Part shown: piece by piece, positions 12,306 through 23,574 of the stretch
Numbering within the stretch: position 1 is the stretch's first letter
How the letters are laid out: each line of letters starts with the position of its first letter
Source of the DNA: Campanula takesimana
Lineage: Eukaryota; Streptophyta; Magnoliopsida; Asterales; Campanulaceae
NCBI GenBank assembly: GCA_026119855.1
Contig: JAOWBW010000445.1
Location: 124,001 to 188,000 of the forward strand
Reading direction: 5' to 3'
DNA: 64,000 nt
Translations under genes and position numbers: made by a program
Notes under the pieces: generated by a model
Database searches by the model: none
What the model was told of the DNA's origin: nothing
Seen by the model: only the letters and a program-made list of their open reading frames with translations

Positions 12306-13698
12306 ATGGCCTCCAGCCTTTTTAGTCTTGATGCCGAGGTTGTCAAGAGTTACGAGAAGGATTTGTCGACCTTCGTGTATTCTTTTAAGACCCATCCTAA
12401 AAATGCCTTCATCAAAGATTTCGGGCTTCGAATTCTCTTCACTTTGCAGACATTGAAGCTGGATTGGGACTTGTTGAAGGCTGCTGCAGCCTTTTGGGAT
12501 TGTGATAGCCATATATTCAACTTTTCGGCTAATGAAATGGTGCCGACCGTTGATGATTTTGGGGCCATTTTGGGTATGCCTTTGGCCGGTCGGATTTCCA
12601 TCCCCAAGTATTACCGCGGTGTTGTTGATTCTTGGGTTGACATTCTGAATCTCTCTGTCGGAGAAGTGAAGAAGATGATGCATGGGACCATTATTGACAT
12701 AACTGAGCTTCCGATGTTTTTCAGTTTGCATTCGGAAGATGTCGCGGTTCAGTCCTTTAAGAGAAATGCCATGGCTGTCTGCCTTTTCAGCGAGGTTTTG
12801 TTTGTCCTCCTCTGGGTACTGCGGATGCGCAGTTGGCTGAGATAGTGTTGCAGGCGAAAGGACAGCGATTTAGCATAGTTCCGCTTATTGTAGGAGAGAC
12901 CTTGCATGGTTTGGACGAGTTGCACCGTACAGGCGAGATGCGACGAGGAAGCCCCTTGCTTTTGACCATATGGCTTCGAGGGCATTTCAGGCTTTATGCG
13001 GCGGATGGCGACCTTTCTCCTTTTGCTGTTTATAGGCGACGGTTGCTGATTAGAGATTTGATCGAAGAGGGTTGGAGGAGATTTTTTGCTTCTCGTCTTA
13101 CAGCTGATGTTGAGTGGTGTCCTTGGGGTCTTTGCCCTTTTATGGAGGGGACCTTCGGTTTCCAGCATGTGTTTTACCCGGATTGAGGGACTCTTCGTTT
13201 TATCAGCCAGAATGGGTTTTGAGACAGTTCCGTCGTCAGCAAATAATTCCTTTTCCGAGGAATGGGGTACTTCGTCCAGTTTCTTATATGGGCTCGGACT
13301 TCTCGAATGAGCTTCAGATGGCTTGGGGAGATGATCGTGACCGTCGGGCTTCCGCTCCATTGCACCGGGGTAGTATTTTTCCTCCCGAGAGTTACTTGGA
13401 TCATTTGCTTGGTACCGTCTACCGTGGCATTACTTGGGTAGATGCTCTTCGGGCTGAGTTGCTAGGAAGGGATTTTGAGCCCAGCAGTGCTTTGAGGTAC
13501 AAGGAAACTGCTGCTGATGTGAACAACATTCTGACCTACCCTTTCGGTACCCCTTTGGATGACTTTTATGCTCGGAGGCGCTCTGTTGCGCAGAAGATAT
13601 CGGTCCGTATTAGTGTCGCTAGGCCCCCCAAGAAGAGTAGGATTGATGGTCGTTCGGGTGGTCCTTCAAAGGCCAAGATAAAATTAGATTTTTTCTAG
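12306..13698 (+). pseudogene. Plant mobile domain (PMD) protein, antisense additional ORF
   Basis: A protein with the plant mobile domain (aminotransferase-like/MAIN-like family, Pfam PF10536), known from plant genes and as an additional ORF in Tat-group retrotransposons; its function there is unknown. The start ATG at 12306 has a good context (CCCATGG). The N-terminal part shows the domain hallmark VDDFGAILGMPLAGR near residues 80-95. Three frames are needed: 12306-about 12810, about 12815-13183 (KGQRFSIVPLIVGETLHGLDEL; WLRGHFRLYA) and about 13180-13698 (LRPVSYMGSDFSNELQMAW; AELLGRDFEPSSALRYKE). So at least two frameshifts have occurred. The end is lysine/arginine-rich (RPPKKSRIDGRSGG). It runs opposite to gag and integrase of its element, between integrase and the 3' LTR. 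Confidence 0.75.
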
Positions 13699-14109
13699 TA
13701 CCCCCCAGAGATTGCAATTAAAATAGACCACTTGTTAGGATTTGATGTTTTAATGTCTTTTATTAGTTCAACATTTTCATTGTAATGATAAGAATGATTT
13801 AGTGAATGAATAAAAATTGCATCTCGTTAATTTGAAATGGTTTGGGTATTTGTTTATGTTTTAGACCACACCCGAAGGTTGCCTACGTTCCCCTAGTGTA
13901 GAGGCTCAGGTCTCCGTAGTTCAAACAAACGAAGACCATTTTTTTTTTTTTTTTTTCGTGTGCACCCTGTTTTTTGTCTAGACCGCCCTTGCGGGTTTTC
14001 AATCTAGCAGGCTTCTATTTTGCACGTGCTCTAATTTTTGCCTAGGCCGCCCTTGCGGATTTTCAACCTAGCGAGTTTTTTTTTTTTTTTTTTTTATGGT
14101 CTTCGTTTA
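13699..14109. other. Spacer between antisense ORF and integrase
   Basis: No gene. It holds two copies of a CCGCCCTTGCGG(GA)TTTTCAA phrase (near 13981 and 14048) and two long T runs (13938-13957, 14077-14095). The two ORFs converge on it, so it probably serves as the 3' end of both transcripts. Confidence 0.45.
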
Positions 14110-14545
14110 TTAGACATAAAACCTCTTCAATTTGTCGAGGTTGACTTCCTTTGGCAGTTGATCTCCGTCTAAATCCACGAGTCGGACTGCACCACCGCTT
14201 AGTATCTTCTTGACTACGTACGGACCAATCCATCGGGGTCCCCATTTTCCAAGGGGGTTCATGGCATTAGGAGGGTGTTGTCTTAGGACCAAATCTCCCA
14301 CACTGATGTTTCGGGGCTTCACCTTTTTGTTGAAAGCCCGAGACATTCTTTGTTGATAGGCCCTCGTACGTTCGATCTCTCTTAGCCTTCTCTCGTCGAG
14401 TAGGGCTAGCTGTTCATATCGACTTTGCATCCAATCGAATTCATTGACTTGGTTCTCGAGGAGGACCCGCAGGGACGGAACTTCGAGCTCTATTGGTAGC
14501 ACAGCTTCGGAACCATATACCAGTGCATAAGGAATTTGAATCGTT
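14110..14545 (-). pseudogene. Integrase C-terminal end of nested Tat element
   Basis: It begins at the conserved IPYALVYGSEAVLPIELE (end of the integrase catalytic core), followed by the GPY/F-type C-terminal module: VGDLVLRQ, LGKWGPRWIGPYVV and VRLVDLDGDQLPKEVNLDKL, ending LKRFYV. This part of integrase binds DNA. The DDE catalytic core upstream is missing: the reading continues straight from gag sequence at about 14545, so an internal deletion removed protease, RT, RNase H and most of integrase. Confidence 0.85.
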
Positions 14546-15344
14546 ATTAACTTGTTCATTAAGTTCGTTATTAGTTAATTCATCATTTGTGAAGTCAATG
14601 AAGGACTCGTTGTCTCTTTGAGTGGTATTCTCGAGCTCTTTCCTTGTGGGCCGGTGAGTGGTGTTGCCTTGATACTGATTTTTGAAGGCAAGCATAGCGG
14701 CATACCAATCAAGACGGACGGTGAGCGGGAGAGTTGCATACCAATCCTTTGCCGTCCCCTCGAGGGTGAGAGGAAATCATTGATCCATAACTTTTGGGGA
14801 TACCTTCTTCGGAACCATAGCCCAAATGTAAGTCTCGATGTGGGCCATCGGGCATGAGTTGCCCTTAAACTTGCTAATGTCGGGCATCTTGAATTTGTCG
14901 GGAAGAGCGGCCATTGTGCTCATGAGGATGGATGACTGATAAAGGCTTGTGTTGGAGCCTTTTCCCATGTTGAGGCCGTCGAATTTCTGATCAATGTAGG
15001 CCATGATGGAATCGACCATTTTGGGGTCGTTGTTGTCGGTGCTTGGTCCCCCCCACTTTTTTGGTACGGGCACTGACATAGGGGCTTTCAAACAAACCCT
15101 TGGTCCACTCGGATTCTTCGTTGTCATTAACCCCCTTGTTCTTGGAGAGTTTGAGGAGCTTGGCTTTCAGTTGGTCAACCTCGGCCTCGTGGGCCTCCCT
15201 TTGACTGTCGACATGAGCTTGCCACAAGGCTTCTTTGGTTTGATCCTCGTTGTTGAGAGTGGTGATTTGTTGTTGGAGTGTTTGAACCATGGCAGAAAGC
15301 TGTTCGAGAGTCATGGCGTTGTTGGTGTTGGAGTCGCCGGCCAT
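14546..15344 (-). pseudogene. gag: Gag of nested Tat element, truncated
   Basis: Starts MAGDSNTNNAMTLEQLSAMV at 15344, followed by a coiled-coil-like region (about residues 12-70) and the gag core FKMPDISKFKGNSCPMAHIE (near 14845-14905). A frameshift lies near 15080, where the frame reading NEESEWTKGLFESPYVSA joins that reading TKNPSGPRVCLKAP, and another lies near 14780-14700. The last gag residues are LAFKNQYQGNTTHRPTRKEL, then the deletion to integrase. An upstream frame from 15527 reads through but lacks gag similarity. Confidence 0.75.
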
Positions 15345-16667
15345 TGATGATGTAGAAGCTGTTGGAGTGATCGGTTCACGGACAAGCCTGTTGGATGAAT
15401 CTCTGTAGATGTGGAGAGTACCAATCGGACCTATAATTGGAGAAGTATCCCTTGTCAGTCTTGGTTCACACTTTCGGTCCATGAAGAGGTTAAGAACACA
15501 CAGTTGGGCACACGACTCGAACCACATAAGAAAAAAAAAACTCTTTTTTTTTATTTATAAGTCGGAGGGAGTGGGTCCCTTTTGGGGTTTCTAAGAAAAT
15601 AATGGAATCGTCACACTAGTATATAGACCATCTCGCGGTCCCATATACTCATCGGATTCCATCACGCTTGTGAATCCTACATGTGTCGGGATTAAACTAA
15701 ATTAATGTAGTAAAGCATACATGCGGGGACGGATTTTTATTTTCGTCCAAAATAACCACTTTTGGGGACGGATTTTTATTGCGTCCGTTTCAACAAGTTG
15801 GCATGTATGATTTGAAGACATTAGTTTAGGGAAATCTCGGTACATGGAAACCGACTTGAGTCACGGAGTGTTAGACCCTAACTAGAATTGTGTGGTTTGT
15901 GCTCGGCTTGAATATGAGGCTTAAAGGTCACCCCCGGCATGTAGTCATGAACTACGCCACGGGCTGAGGTTTACCGCTTCGAAAGAGCCAAGGTCGAGTG
16001 GAGCTTGAAACTTTCAAGGACGGGCCTCGACGGGTTTGGGGTTGGACTTGTGCGACTCGATAGTGAGCAGTTTATAGGAGTAATGTGCATGTAGTGTGAG
16101 GTCTATCACGTGACAAAATTTTTTAGTTTATTTTTTTTTTTTGAAAAGAAAAGATAAGAACACATAAACACATAAATTACAACTCCCGAATCACCCGTGT
16201 GACCGGTAAATAAAACATAAAATTAAACAGTCCAAGGGTTCAATTCTGTTCTGATGCAGGCAACTGTGCCCACACCCCACTGTTCTGTTCAGTCACTGAA
16301 ACCTGTTCTTGCCCTGGAAATTGGCCCATAAGCGCGCGCCTCTGGCTAGTGTTGTGGGAAGCGCGTGACTGGCGCATAGAAACTGGGAGGCGCCCGCTTC
16401 TGGGCTCACATGTCAGATTATCAGAAAACTTATGGACTCAGGGGATTGCCCTGGTCCTGATTGTGTGATGGAACCCCTGGGATGTTTGTTAGCACGAAAT
16501 AATAGGAAGAATAGGAAGAACACATGGAAGGCGGGCGATTCTGGAATTTGACGCGGGACGCACGCGCTTTAGACCATGAAGGTCCGAGGCGCGCGCTTCC
16601 CATGTCAATTTCCAGAATGCCCAGAAAAGTGAATTATGAACAGAAACACAAGTTTAACCCTCAAGCA
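15345..16667 (-). other. Leader of the nested Tat element
   Basis: No gene. It contains a direct repeat GGGGACGGATTTTTATT (near 15724 and 15765) and several GC-rich motifs with GCGCGC cores (16331-16395 and 16550-16600), like those in the LTR of the same element. Confidence 0.5.
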
Positions 16668-16685
16668 TCCCCAGCGGATTCGCCA
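16668..16685 (-). other. Candidate primer-binding site of nested Tat element
   Basis: On the minus strand it reads TGGCGAATCCGCTGGGGA, one base from the 5' LTR end. The TGGCG start and CTGGGGA end resemble primer sites of Tat and Athila elements; the matching tRNA is not established here. It is the main sign that the element runs on the minus strand. Confidence 0.65.
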
Positions 16686-16686
16686 C

Positions 16687-17648
16687 TGTAGATACCCCGG
16701 GGGCGGGACCACGGCTTTAGGCCCCGAGCGCGTGAATCACCCTAGGATGTCTAATTGATGTTTTAAGAGTCGCCACCCATGTTTTTGAGGAACGTAAGAA
16801 AACCTAATGTTTATGAGCCTAAGTTTGATTTACGAAAACAGAGATTCTTTGGGATGAGGGGTTCGGGGGTTAGGTTACGAAATGGGAAGTACTTAAACAC
16901 CCATTTCGCCCGAGCAAAGTCGGTCTTGTTTGTTCATAATTCACTTTTTAAGATAAATGTGTTCTTCCTATTAAACTGATGATAAAAAGGGGTTTTAGAG
17001 TTTGAAATGTAGGGAGATGACTCCTAGGCCAATTCAATGTAATGAAAGTACCGTTGGTGTCATGTCCCAAATGGTTTTGGGTGATTGCACATTTGATTTG
17101 AAGAAGAAGAAGAAGAAGGAGAGGAGAAATGTTTAAGACCTTTACCTATAGTATCCTTCAAAAAGAATCTCTTGTGAAGCCTTGAAGAAGAGATTGAATA
17201 CTTTGTTGAAGAAGTCCCAAGAAAAGTCTATGAAAGAAGTGAGTAAAAAGGTTTGAAAGTAATGATTTTCCAAGTCCTCCTCCAATGATGGATTGGAGGG
17301 GTTTTTATAGTTGAAAAGTGACTGTTTTTGGAGCCAAACGGAGTCTCCAAGAAATCTTTCCCGGGCAAAATCATGTATAATGAGCAAGGGAGAGATTCTT
17401 GGGCGAATCTGTAACTGACACGCCCCAGAAGCACGCGCATCCCACCTAGGCGGCGCGACTCTGAGAAGAAATTTTTGACAGAATGGAGTAGAAAGTTAGA
17501 ACTGTTATTTAGTTTAGTCCCGGGACTTAACGGAGTCCGTCTGGAACTTAACCAAAGTAACAGAAACTAACAGGAAACACTTAAAAGAGGGAGAAACACA
17601 AAATCAAGTGTGCAATCGGGGTGAGCGGTCCAAGGCGGGGTGTCTACA
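16687..17648 (-). repeat. 5' LTR of nested Tat element
   Basis: 962 bp, starting TGTAGATACCCC and ending GGGGTGTCTACA, followed by the target duplication GACGC. Nearly identical to 10230-11244, with a shorter GAA run and a deletion near 17450. Confidence 0.9.
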
Positions 17649-18118
17649 GACGCCCATGGCTCCATAAAGTCAACGGGGTAGCCTCCACCCTCCACCAGTG
17701 CGTAAAATATGTGCAAGAGGGTAATCTAACAACCATCTATGGGGACAGTGTTACCACAGAAGGAACCAACACCAATGGGATTCCCGTGTTAGAAATCAAA
17801 CACGAGGAGAGCGGCATGGTTTTGACCGGCTTCACCGAAATACCGTCCAAAACCCACATCTGTTGTGTAGATCTTACACTCACCAAGGACAGGATTCCCC
17901 CTGCAATGAGAATGATGCGTTTGATGCGCTACCTCCCGGGGCTTGGCCTTGGAAGGAAACTCCAAGGGACCCACAAGATTGTTGAGATCAAAGAGCAAAA
18001 GACGCTCCATGGCTTGGGATACAAACCCACCCCTGGGTACCTTAGGTTGGATAAGGAAATGGCTCGGAAAAGAAGCCAAGCCAGGGGTCAAGGGATTCCA
18101 TTTAAGGCTACTAATTAA
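17649..18118 (+). pseudogene. Tat/Ogre-like protease end and G-patch-like linker (host element, part 3)
   Basis: It resumes the host element exactly where it was cut at 10229: the frame gives PWLHKVNGVASTLHQCVKYV, the end of the Tat protease region. Further on, MRYLPGLGLGRKLQG followed by LHGLGYKPT is the glycine-rich, G-patch-like linker that precedes RT in Tat/Ogre elements. A TAA at 18116-18118 ends the frame and copia B sequence follows, so RT, RNase H and integrase of the host element are lost or lie beyond the copia insertions. Confidence 0.85.
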
Positions 18119-18129
18119 GCAAAACTAAA

Positions 18130-19058
18130 TGTGAAAAGGTTGACTCATATTTCGACTATGATAAAACATTCTCACTCGTAGTCATGCTTTAAACTATTCG
18201 AATTCTCATTGTCATATCTTCATATTTGGAATATGAAATTTGACAAATGGTTGTCAAAACAGCGTTCCTTAATAGGAAATCAATTAAGGATGTATTGGAT
18301 ACAACCTAAAGGTTTTGTTAATCCATAAAATTTTAATAAAGTATGTAAGTTGCGAAAATCTATGTGATGGATTAAAGCAAGCTTCTTGGAGTTGAAATAT
18401 TTATTTTGATGATGCATTCAAAGCGTTTGAAATTCATCAAAGATGTAACTTGAGTTTGCTAGAAAATTAGTGGGAGCATAGTCTTATTCCTAGTCTTATA
18501 TATGTGACTGACATATAGTTCATTTGAAAGAGTTTCTTAATGAAAGACTTAGGAAGAAGGCGCTTACATCCTTGAAAATTAATATCGATTGATATAGATC
18601 TAGGATGTTGATTATCTTGTGTCAAAGTATTTTTAAAGACAAAGTACTAAATTATTCATATGCAAGACTCTTGGAGAAGAGCTTGCAAAGTTGTCCAATG
18701 ACAATGTTCTTGGCAAGACTTAGTCTTATTTGAAGACTAATGAGAAAGAATACATGATTAGGATTCCATATGCTTCAGCAATTGGATCTATCATGTATGT
18801 CATATTATGTACTTAGACAGGATAACTCGTATACTTAGAGTATGGTGAGTACATACTAATCATATCCTAGTGAAAGTCACTAGATAGTGGTCAAGAATAT
18901 CCTTATGTACTTGAGAAGAACTAAGGATGCATTCTTGATGCTTGTTGGAATGGAAGATGATCTAGTAAACGGTTACATAGATGCATGCTTCCACAACGAC
19001 AAGGATAATTAAAGATCGCAGTATGAATATATATTTAACGTAAGTGCTATTAGTTGGA
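18130..19058 (+). pseudogene. Copia B reverse transcriptase and RNase H remnant
   Basis: A heavily decayed plus-strand copy of the RT-RNase H region also seen in copia C. Recognisable pieces, read across several frames, include FDYDKTFSLVVM, VVKTAFLN, IQPKGFVN, NKVCKL, and near the end SAISWN, where RNase H breaks off. Many stops and frameshifts; the YVDD region is lost. It begins abruptly after the Tat frame at 18118, so the 5' two thirds of copia B are absent. The copy is much older than copia C. Confidence 0.75.
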
Positions 19059-19447
19059 ATATGTTAGAAATAGGGTTTTGGTGAGATGATAATCCGGGAT
19101 ATTTGACTGAATCGTATATAATCCACTTTCCGAATAAAGTATTTTGACCCTTATTGCCTGAGTTACACGAAATCTCTATTGGGATAAAACAATCAAACTT
19201 TCTGTTTCTAGGCAAAGAAGACAGATCAAAAACTTAGAGAATTGTTTGGAATTTTCTGTACCTTCAAATGAGTCCAAAATCTGTTTATAAACAGATGGCA
19301 GTTAACAACGGTTGGCATCTAACAGTGATAATCGTTAGCCAACTGTTGTATCTTTTGGTTTTGGCGGGAAAAACTGGTAGTATATTTGGAGCACCAACTA
19401 TACCGCAACAAGGGGCGCTGCCCATTGACCCCGCAAATGGGAGATTG
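19059..19447 (+). other. Unassigned segment and polypurine tract before copia B 3' LTR
   Basis: About 375 bases that do not match copia C at the same place, so probably a decayed 3' untranslated part or an unrecognised insertion. At its right end AAATGGGAGATTGTTGG (about 19437-19453) is a classic copia polypurine tract running into the LTR start. The short reading frame at 19268-19465 has no support as a gene. Confidence 0.5.
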
Positions 19448-19979
19448 TTGGAGATTATGCCCTAGGTCATTGAGAAAGGCCTTACGTTATGTCATATTCT
19501 CATTCGTTATGGAGATAACAACCTTGAATTATTATATGTTTTGCATGTTTATTATAATAATCTCCGTCCCTAGTACTTATGAAGAACTAGTATAAGTTTA
19601 ATTGATGATCATATGATGACCATGTGTATGTGATACAAATTAAACTTATGGGTACTTCTTGGTGAACAAGTACTGGACATGACCCACTATGAGATTTATG
19701 TCATGGTCAAATGTCATAATTAATCTCATATAGTTATATCATTAATATCCTTAGACCTGAGATTATCATCATCGTCCACATGATGAACGTCGTGTTTGAC
19801 GTACTCAAATGCTGCCCTTAACCAGGTAGTTATAAAGATTACGATTGGCACAATCAGATTCTTGTAGGGAAGAATGATAAATCAAGATGGGATGTTGTCC
19901 CTCTTTATCTGAAAGAGAGATATCTGCTTGGCCACTCGAGAGTGAGATTGATGATAATGTATGGCTATACCCAAATAAA
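19448..19979 (+). repeat. Copia B 3' LTR, left part
   Basis: It starts TGTTGGAGATTATGCCCTAG after the polypurine tract and is cut at 19979 by copia C. The continuation is at 28151-28327. The sequence is related to the reverse complement of the copia C LTR. Confidence 0.75.
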
Positions 19980-21415
19980 TGTTGGGTTTTGAGCAAACAT
20001 GCACAGCGGAATAAACCCAAAGTCTAGATCCATTCAAGATGATTAAATTAATACGGAGATGAATTTAGAACACTAACCGTGATGGAGTTTTAATATTCTG
20101 AGATCTTCAATCTTTGTTCTTCGCGCTTCTTTGAATCACGAATGCAGGAACACGACCGCAAAACTTGGATCACGAACTTGGAGGACCAACGCCCTCTATG
20201 TTTATCCACACGCGAACGAATATCAAGAACTATTCTTGATCTGGATTGCTAGACCGAATAGAAACTATTTTTCTATTATGAAGGCTATATGAAAACTACG
20301 ATTCTTGTTCTTGGGAAGAAGAAGAATATATTTTCTCTCTTGGAGGATCTCTAATTGATCAAAAATCAATTGTCACTGATTAGGTTATTAAGAGGGGTAT
20401 TTAAACTCATTTAACCTAAACCCTTTAGGAGAAATAGGTTAAAACCCGTCATGATACGTAATCAGCAAATCTGGCCCGAACATGACCTGCTTGGCCGAGT
20501 CCTTTGAGGTGCTCGGCCGAGCGCATCTAATTTTTACCCTTCTGTTTCTCTTGCTCGGCCGAGTCCTTTGAGGTGCTCGGCCAAGCACCAGCAGAAAGTC
20601 ATTTTTAGCCTTTTAAACAATTCGTTCTTTAGTGTGTGACCCCATAGGATTATATTAACTTGGCAATGAGCCCAAACACATTTGTACTCATAAAGCATGA
20701 GCGGACTCTAGCAAGCCATCATGACCACCCAATTAATATAACTTGTCAAAGTTCGAGAATCCTTTATAGAACATATTACAATCTCTTTGTTTCACGATGT
20801 CTATTGAACGTAAGCCATGGTCAATGGTCAACTTACATAGTCCAATGCTTTCTCGATCCTGAATGTATTGATAAGACAAATCTTATTTGAGCACGGCCAT
20901 GCATTTCATCAATACCATTCATCGAGTGGCCAAAGCTTGACATCTCTCTTGACGAGGAACAAATCCTTTCTTGGCTTATTACTCTTCCCTACATGATTCC
21001 GATTATGCCAATCATATTCTTTATAACTACCCGGTTAGGGTAACGTTTGAATATGTCAAATATAATGTTCATCAAGTGGAAGACTGTAATAACCTCAAGT
21101 CTAAAGATTCCAGTAATATAACTATATGAGACTTAATTATGACATTGTGACCATGACATAAATCTCATACGGGTCAGTCCAGTATTTGTTCTCCAACAAA
21201 TACCCATAAGTTTAATTGTATCCCATACACCATAATCATCATATGATTATCTATTAAACTTATACTAACAATTAGTAATAATTATCAGGGACGGGGATTA
21301 TTTTAATAAACATGAAAAGGATATAATATTCAAACATTCAATATCTTTATTAAAACATAATCAATAGATAACATTAATCGTTCTCATAACGTGCCTAGAG
21401 CATACAACACCAAAA
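19980..21415 (-). repeat. Copia C 3' LTR
   Basis: 1436 bp, TGTTGGGTTTTGAG at the outer end, inner end CATACAACACCAAAA. Contains palindromic GCTCGGCCGAG motifs at 20489-20588. The inner end carries a substitution relative to the CAACA of the other LTR. Confidence 0.9.
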
Positions 21416-21426
21416 ATCTCCTACTT
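21416..21426 (-). other. Copia C polypurine tract
   Basis: Minus strand reads AAGTAGGAGAT, directly before the 3' LTR. It primes plus-strand DNA synthesis. Confidence 0.75.
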
Positions 21427-21435
21427 GCACTAGGC

Positions 21436-23574
21436 CTAATTAATGTATCGAATACCCATAAACCTAACATGACCTTCATGCTTTGCTTGTGGAAGACCCT
21501 TTGTCAATGGGTCGGCAATGTTATCATCAGTCGGTACTCTGCATATATTTACGTCTCCTCTATTAACGATCTCTCGAATGATATGAAAACGACTAAGTAT
21601 GTGTTTGGATTTCTGATGTGATCTTGGTTCCTTTGCTTGAGCAATAGAACCATTATTATCACAATAAAGGTCTATTGGGTTAGCAATGCTAGGAACCACT
21701 TCTAGTTCACCAATAAACTTTTTGATCCAAACAGCCTCTTTTGCAGCATCGGATGCAGTAATATACTCAGCTTCCATTGTAGAATCTGCGACGGTACTTT
21801 GCTTAGAACTCTTCCAACTAACAACACCTCCATTTAGCACAAATACAAATCCAAATTGTGATCTTGAGTCATCCTTGTCGATTTGGAAGCTTGCATCTGT
21901 GTAACCACTTACAACAAGATCATCTTCCATTCCTCCATACACCAAGAACGAATCTTTCGTCCTTCTTAAGTACTTAAGAATCGTCTTGACTGCAATCCAG
22001 TGACTCTCACCAGGATCTGATTGGTATCTACTCATCGTGCTCAAAGCATACGAGACATAGGGTCTAGTACATATCATGGCATACATGATTGATCCAATTG
22101 TGGAAGCATATGGAATCCCAATCATTCTCTCATGCTCATCAGTTGTCTTAGGACACTGATTCTTGCTTAGAGTTATGCCATGGCCTACTGGAAAATTTCT
22201 TCTCTTAGAGTTTTACATGCGGAATCTCTTAAGAACTTTGTCAATATATGTATCTTGACTTAAACCAATCAATTTCTTGGATCTATCCCGATAGATCCTA
22301 ATGCCAAGGATATAAGCGGCTTCTCCCATATCTTTCATTGAAAAGCACTTTCCTAACCAAGTCTTTACAGACTGTAGTGCAGCAATGTCATTTCCAATGA
22401 GCAATATGTCATCAACATATAGTACTAGAAATAATACTACGCTCCCACTAATCTTCTTGTAAACACAAGGTTCATCTTCGTTCTTGATGAAGCCAAACTC
22501 TTTGGCCGATTCATCAAATCGAAGATTCCAACTCCTTGAAGCTTGCTTTAATCCATAAATGGATCTTTGCAACTTGCATACTTTATTAGAATTTTCTGGA
22601 ATTACAAAACCTTCAGGTTGTGTCATATAAACATCCTCAAGTAAGTTCCCGTTAAGGAACGCTGTTTTGACATCCATTTGCCATATCTTATAGTCAAAAT
22701 ATGCGGCTATGGCAAGTAAAATTCTTATAGACTTGATCATTCCTACGGGCGAAAAGGTTTCATCATAGTCGATTCCATGAATCTGCCTATAGCCTTTCGC
22801 TACAAGTCTAGCTTTATAAGTATGCACCTTTCCATCCATGTCAGTTTTCTTTTTGAAAACCCACTTGCATCCTATGGTTTTTACACCTTCGGGCGCATCA
22901 ATCAAGTTCTAAACTTGATTATCGTACATGGACTTAATTTCAGATTCCATGGCTCCAAGCCATTTTTCTGAATCAGGAGCGGACATCGCTTCTTGGTAGG
23001 AAGTAGGTTCGTCATCAACTATGACTTCCACTTCATTTCTATCCGTCATGAGAAATCCATATCTCTCAGGTTCGGATCGCACCCTACCAGTTCTGCGAGG
23101 AACTTGAGTATTCTGAATAGGTTCCACAACTCCTTGTGAAACTTTTTCAGATCCAACATTATGTTCCATGTAATTTTCGGGTTCTTGAACCTCTTCAAGA
23201 CTAATTTTACTCCCACTAGTTCTTTTAGAGAGAAAATCTTTCTTTAGAAAAACACCATCTCGTGCAACAAACACTTTGTTGTCCATGCGGTTGTAAAAAT
23301 AGTATCCTTTAGTTTCCTTAGGATATCCCACGAAATTACATTTATCAGACTTATGTGTGAGTTTGTCAGAGATAAGCCTCTTGACATACGCCTCACAACC
23401 CCAAATCTTCATAAAAGAAAGATTAGGCTTCTTTCCTTTCCACATCTCATATGGTGTCTTTGGAACAGATTTTGTTGGAACATTATTTAGTGTAAGAGCG
23501 GCAGTTTCTAGTGCATGTCCCAAAAAGGATAAAGGAAGATCAACTTGACTCATCATGGAGCGGACCATATCCAT
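21436..23574 (-). pseudogene. Copia C integrase C-terminus, reverse transcriptase and RNase H
   Basis: One continuous frame interrupted by two stops: 22906-22908 (the Trp of the NQVWNLI motif has become TAG) and 22210-22212. From 23574 it reads the integrase C-terminal region (KTPYEMWKGKKPNLSFMKIWG; FVGYPKETKGYYF; VFLKKDFLSKR). RT follows: GCKWVFKKKTDMDGKVHTYK, MDVKTAFLNGNL, LYGLKQASRSW and the catalytic YVDDILLIGND near 22410. RNase H follows with RPYVSYALSTMSRYQ, STMEAEYITASDAAKEAVW and LYCDNNGSIAQAKEP. The domains copy RNA to DNA and degrade the RNA template. Apart from the stops the frame is well preserved. Confidence 0.9.

Larger units (their letters stand above)
10230..17648 (-). mobile_element. 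Nested Tat-type gypsy element, internally deleted, with antisense PMD ORF
   Basis: Bounded by the direct duplication GACGC (10225-10229 and 17649-17653). Both LTRs start TGTAGATACCCC and end GGGGTGTCTACA in plus reading. The primer site at 16668-16685 and the minus-strand gag and integrase pieces set the orientation to minus, so 16687-17648 is the 5' LTR. Order along the element: LTR, leader, gag, deletion, integrase C-terminus, antisense plant-mobile-domain ORF, minisatellite, LTR. Protease, RT, RNase H and most of the integrase are missing. Excision joins LLGR to PW in the host element, which confirms the ends. It must have depended on a related element to move, if the deletion came first. 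Confidence 0.92.

Noticed and set aside
12306..13698. PMD frame as an intact host gene of the MAIN-like family
   Set aside because: It lies inside an element bounded by LTRs and a GACGC duplication, needs two frameshifts, and occupies the known place of additional ORFs in Tat elements.
19268..19595. Short plus-strand frames before and in the copia B LTR
   Set aside because: They cross the polypurine tract and LTR start, have no family features and are explained by chance.
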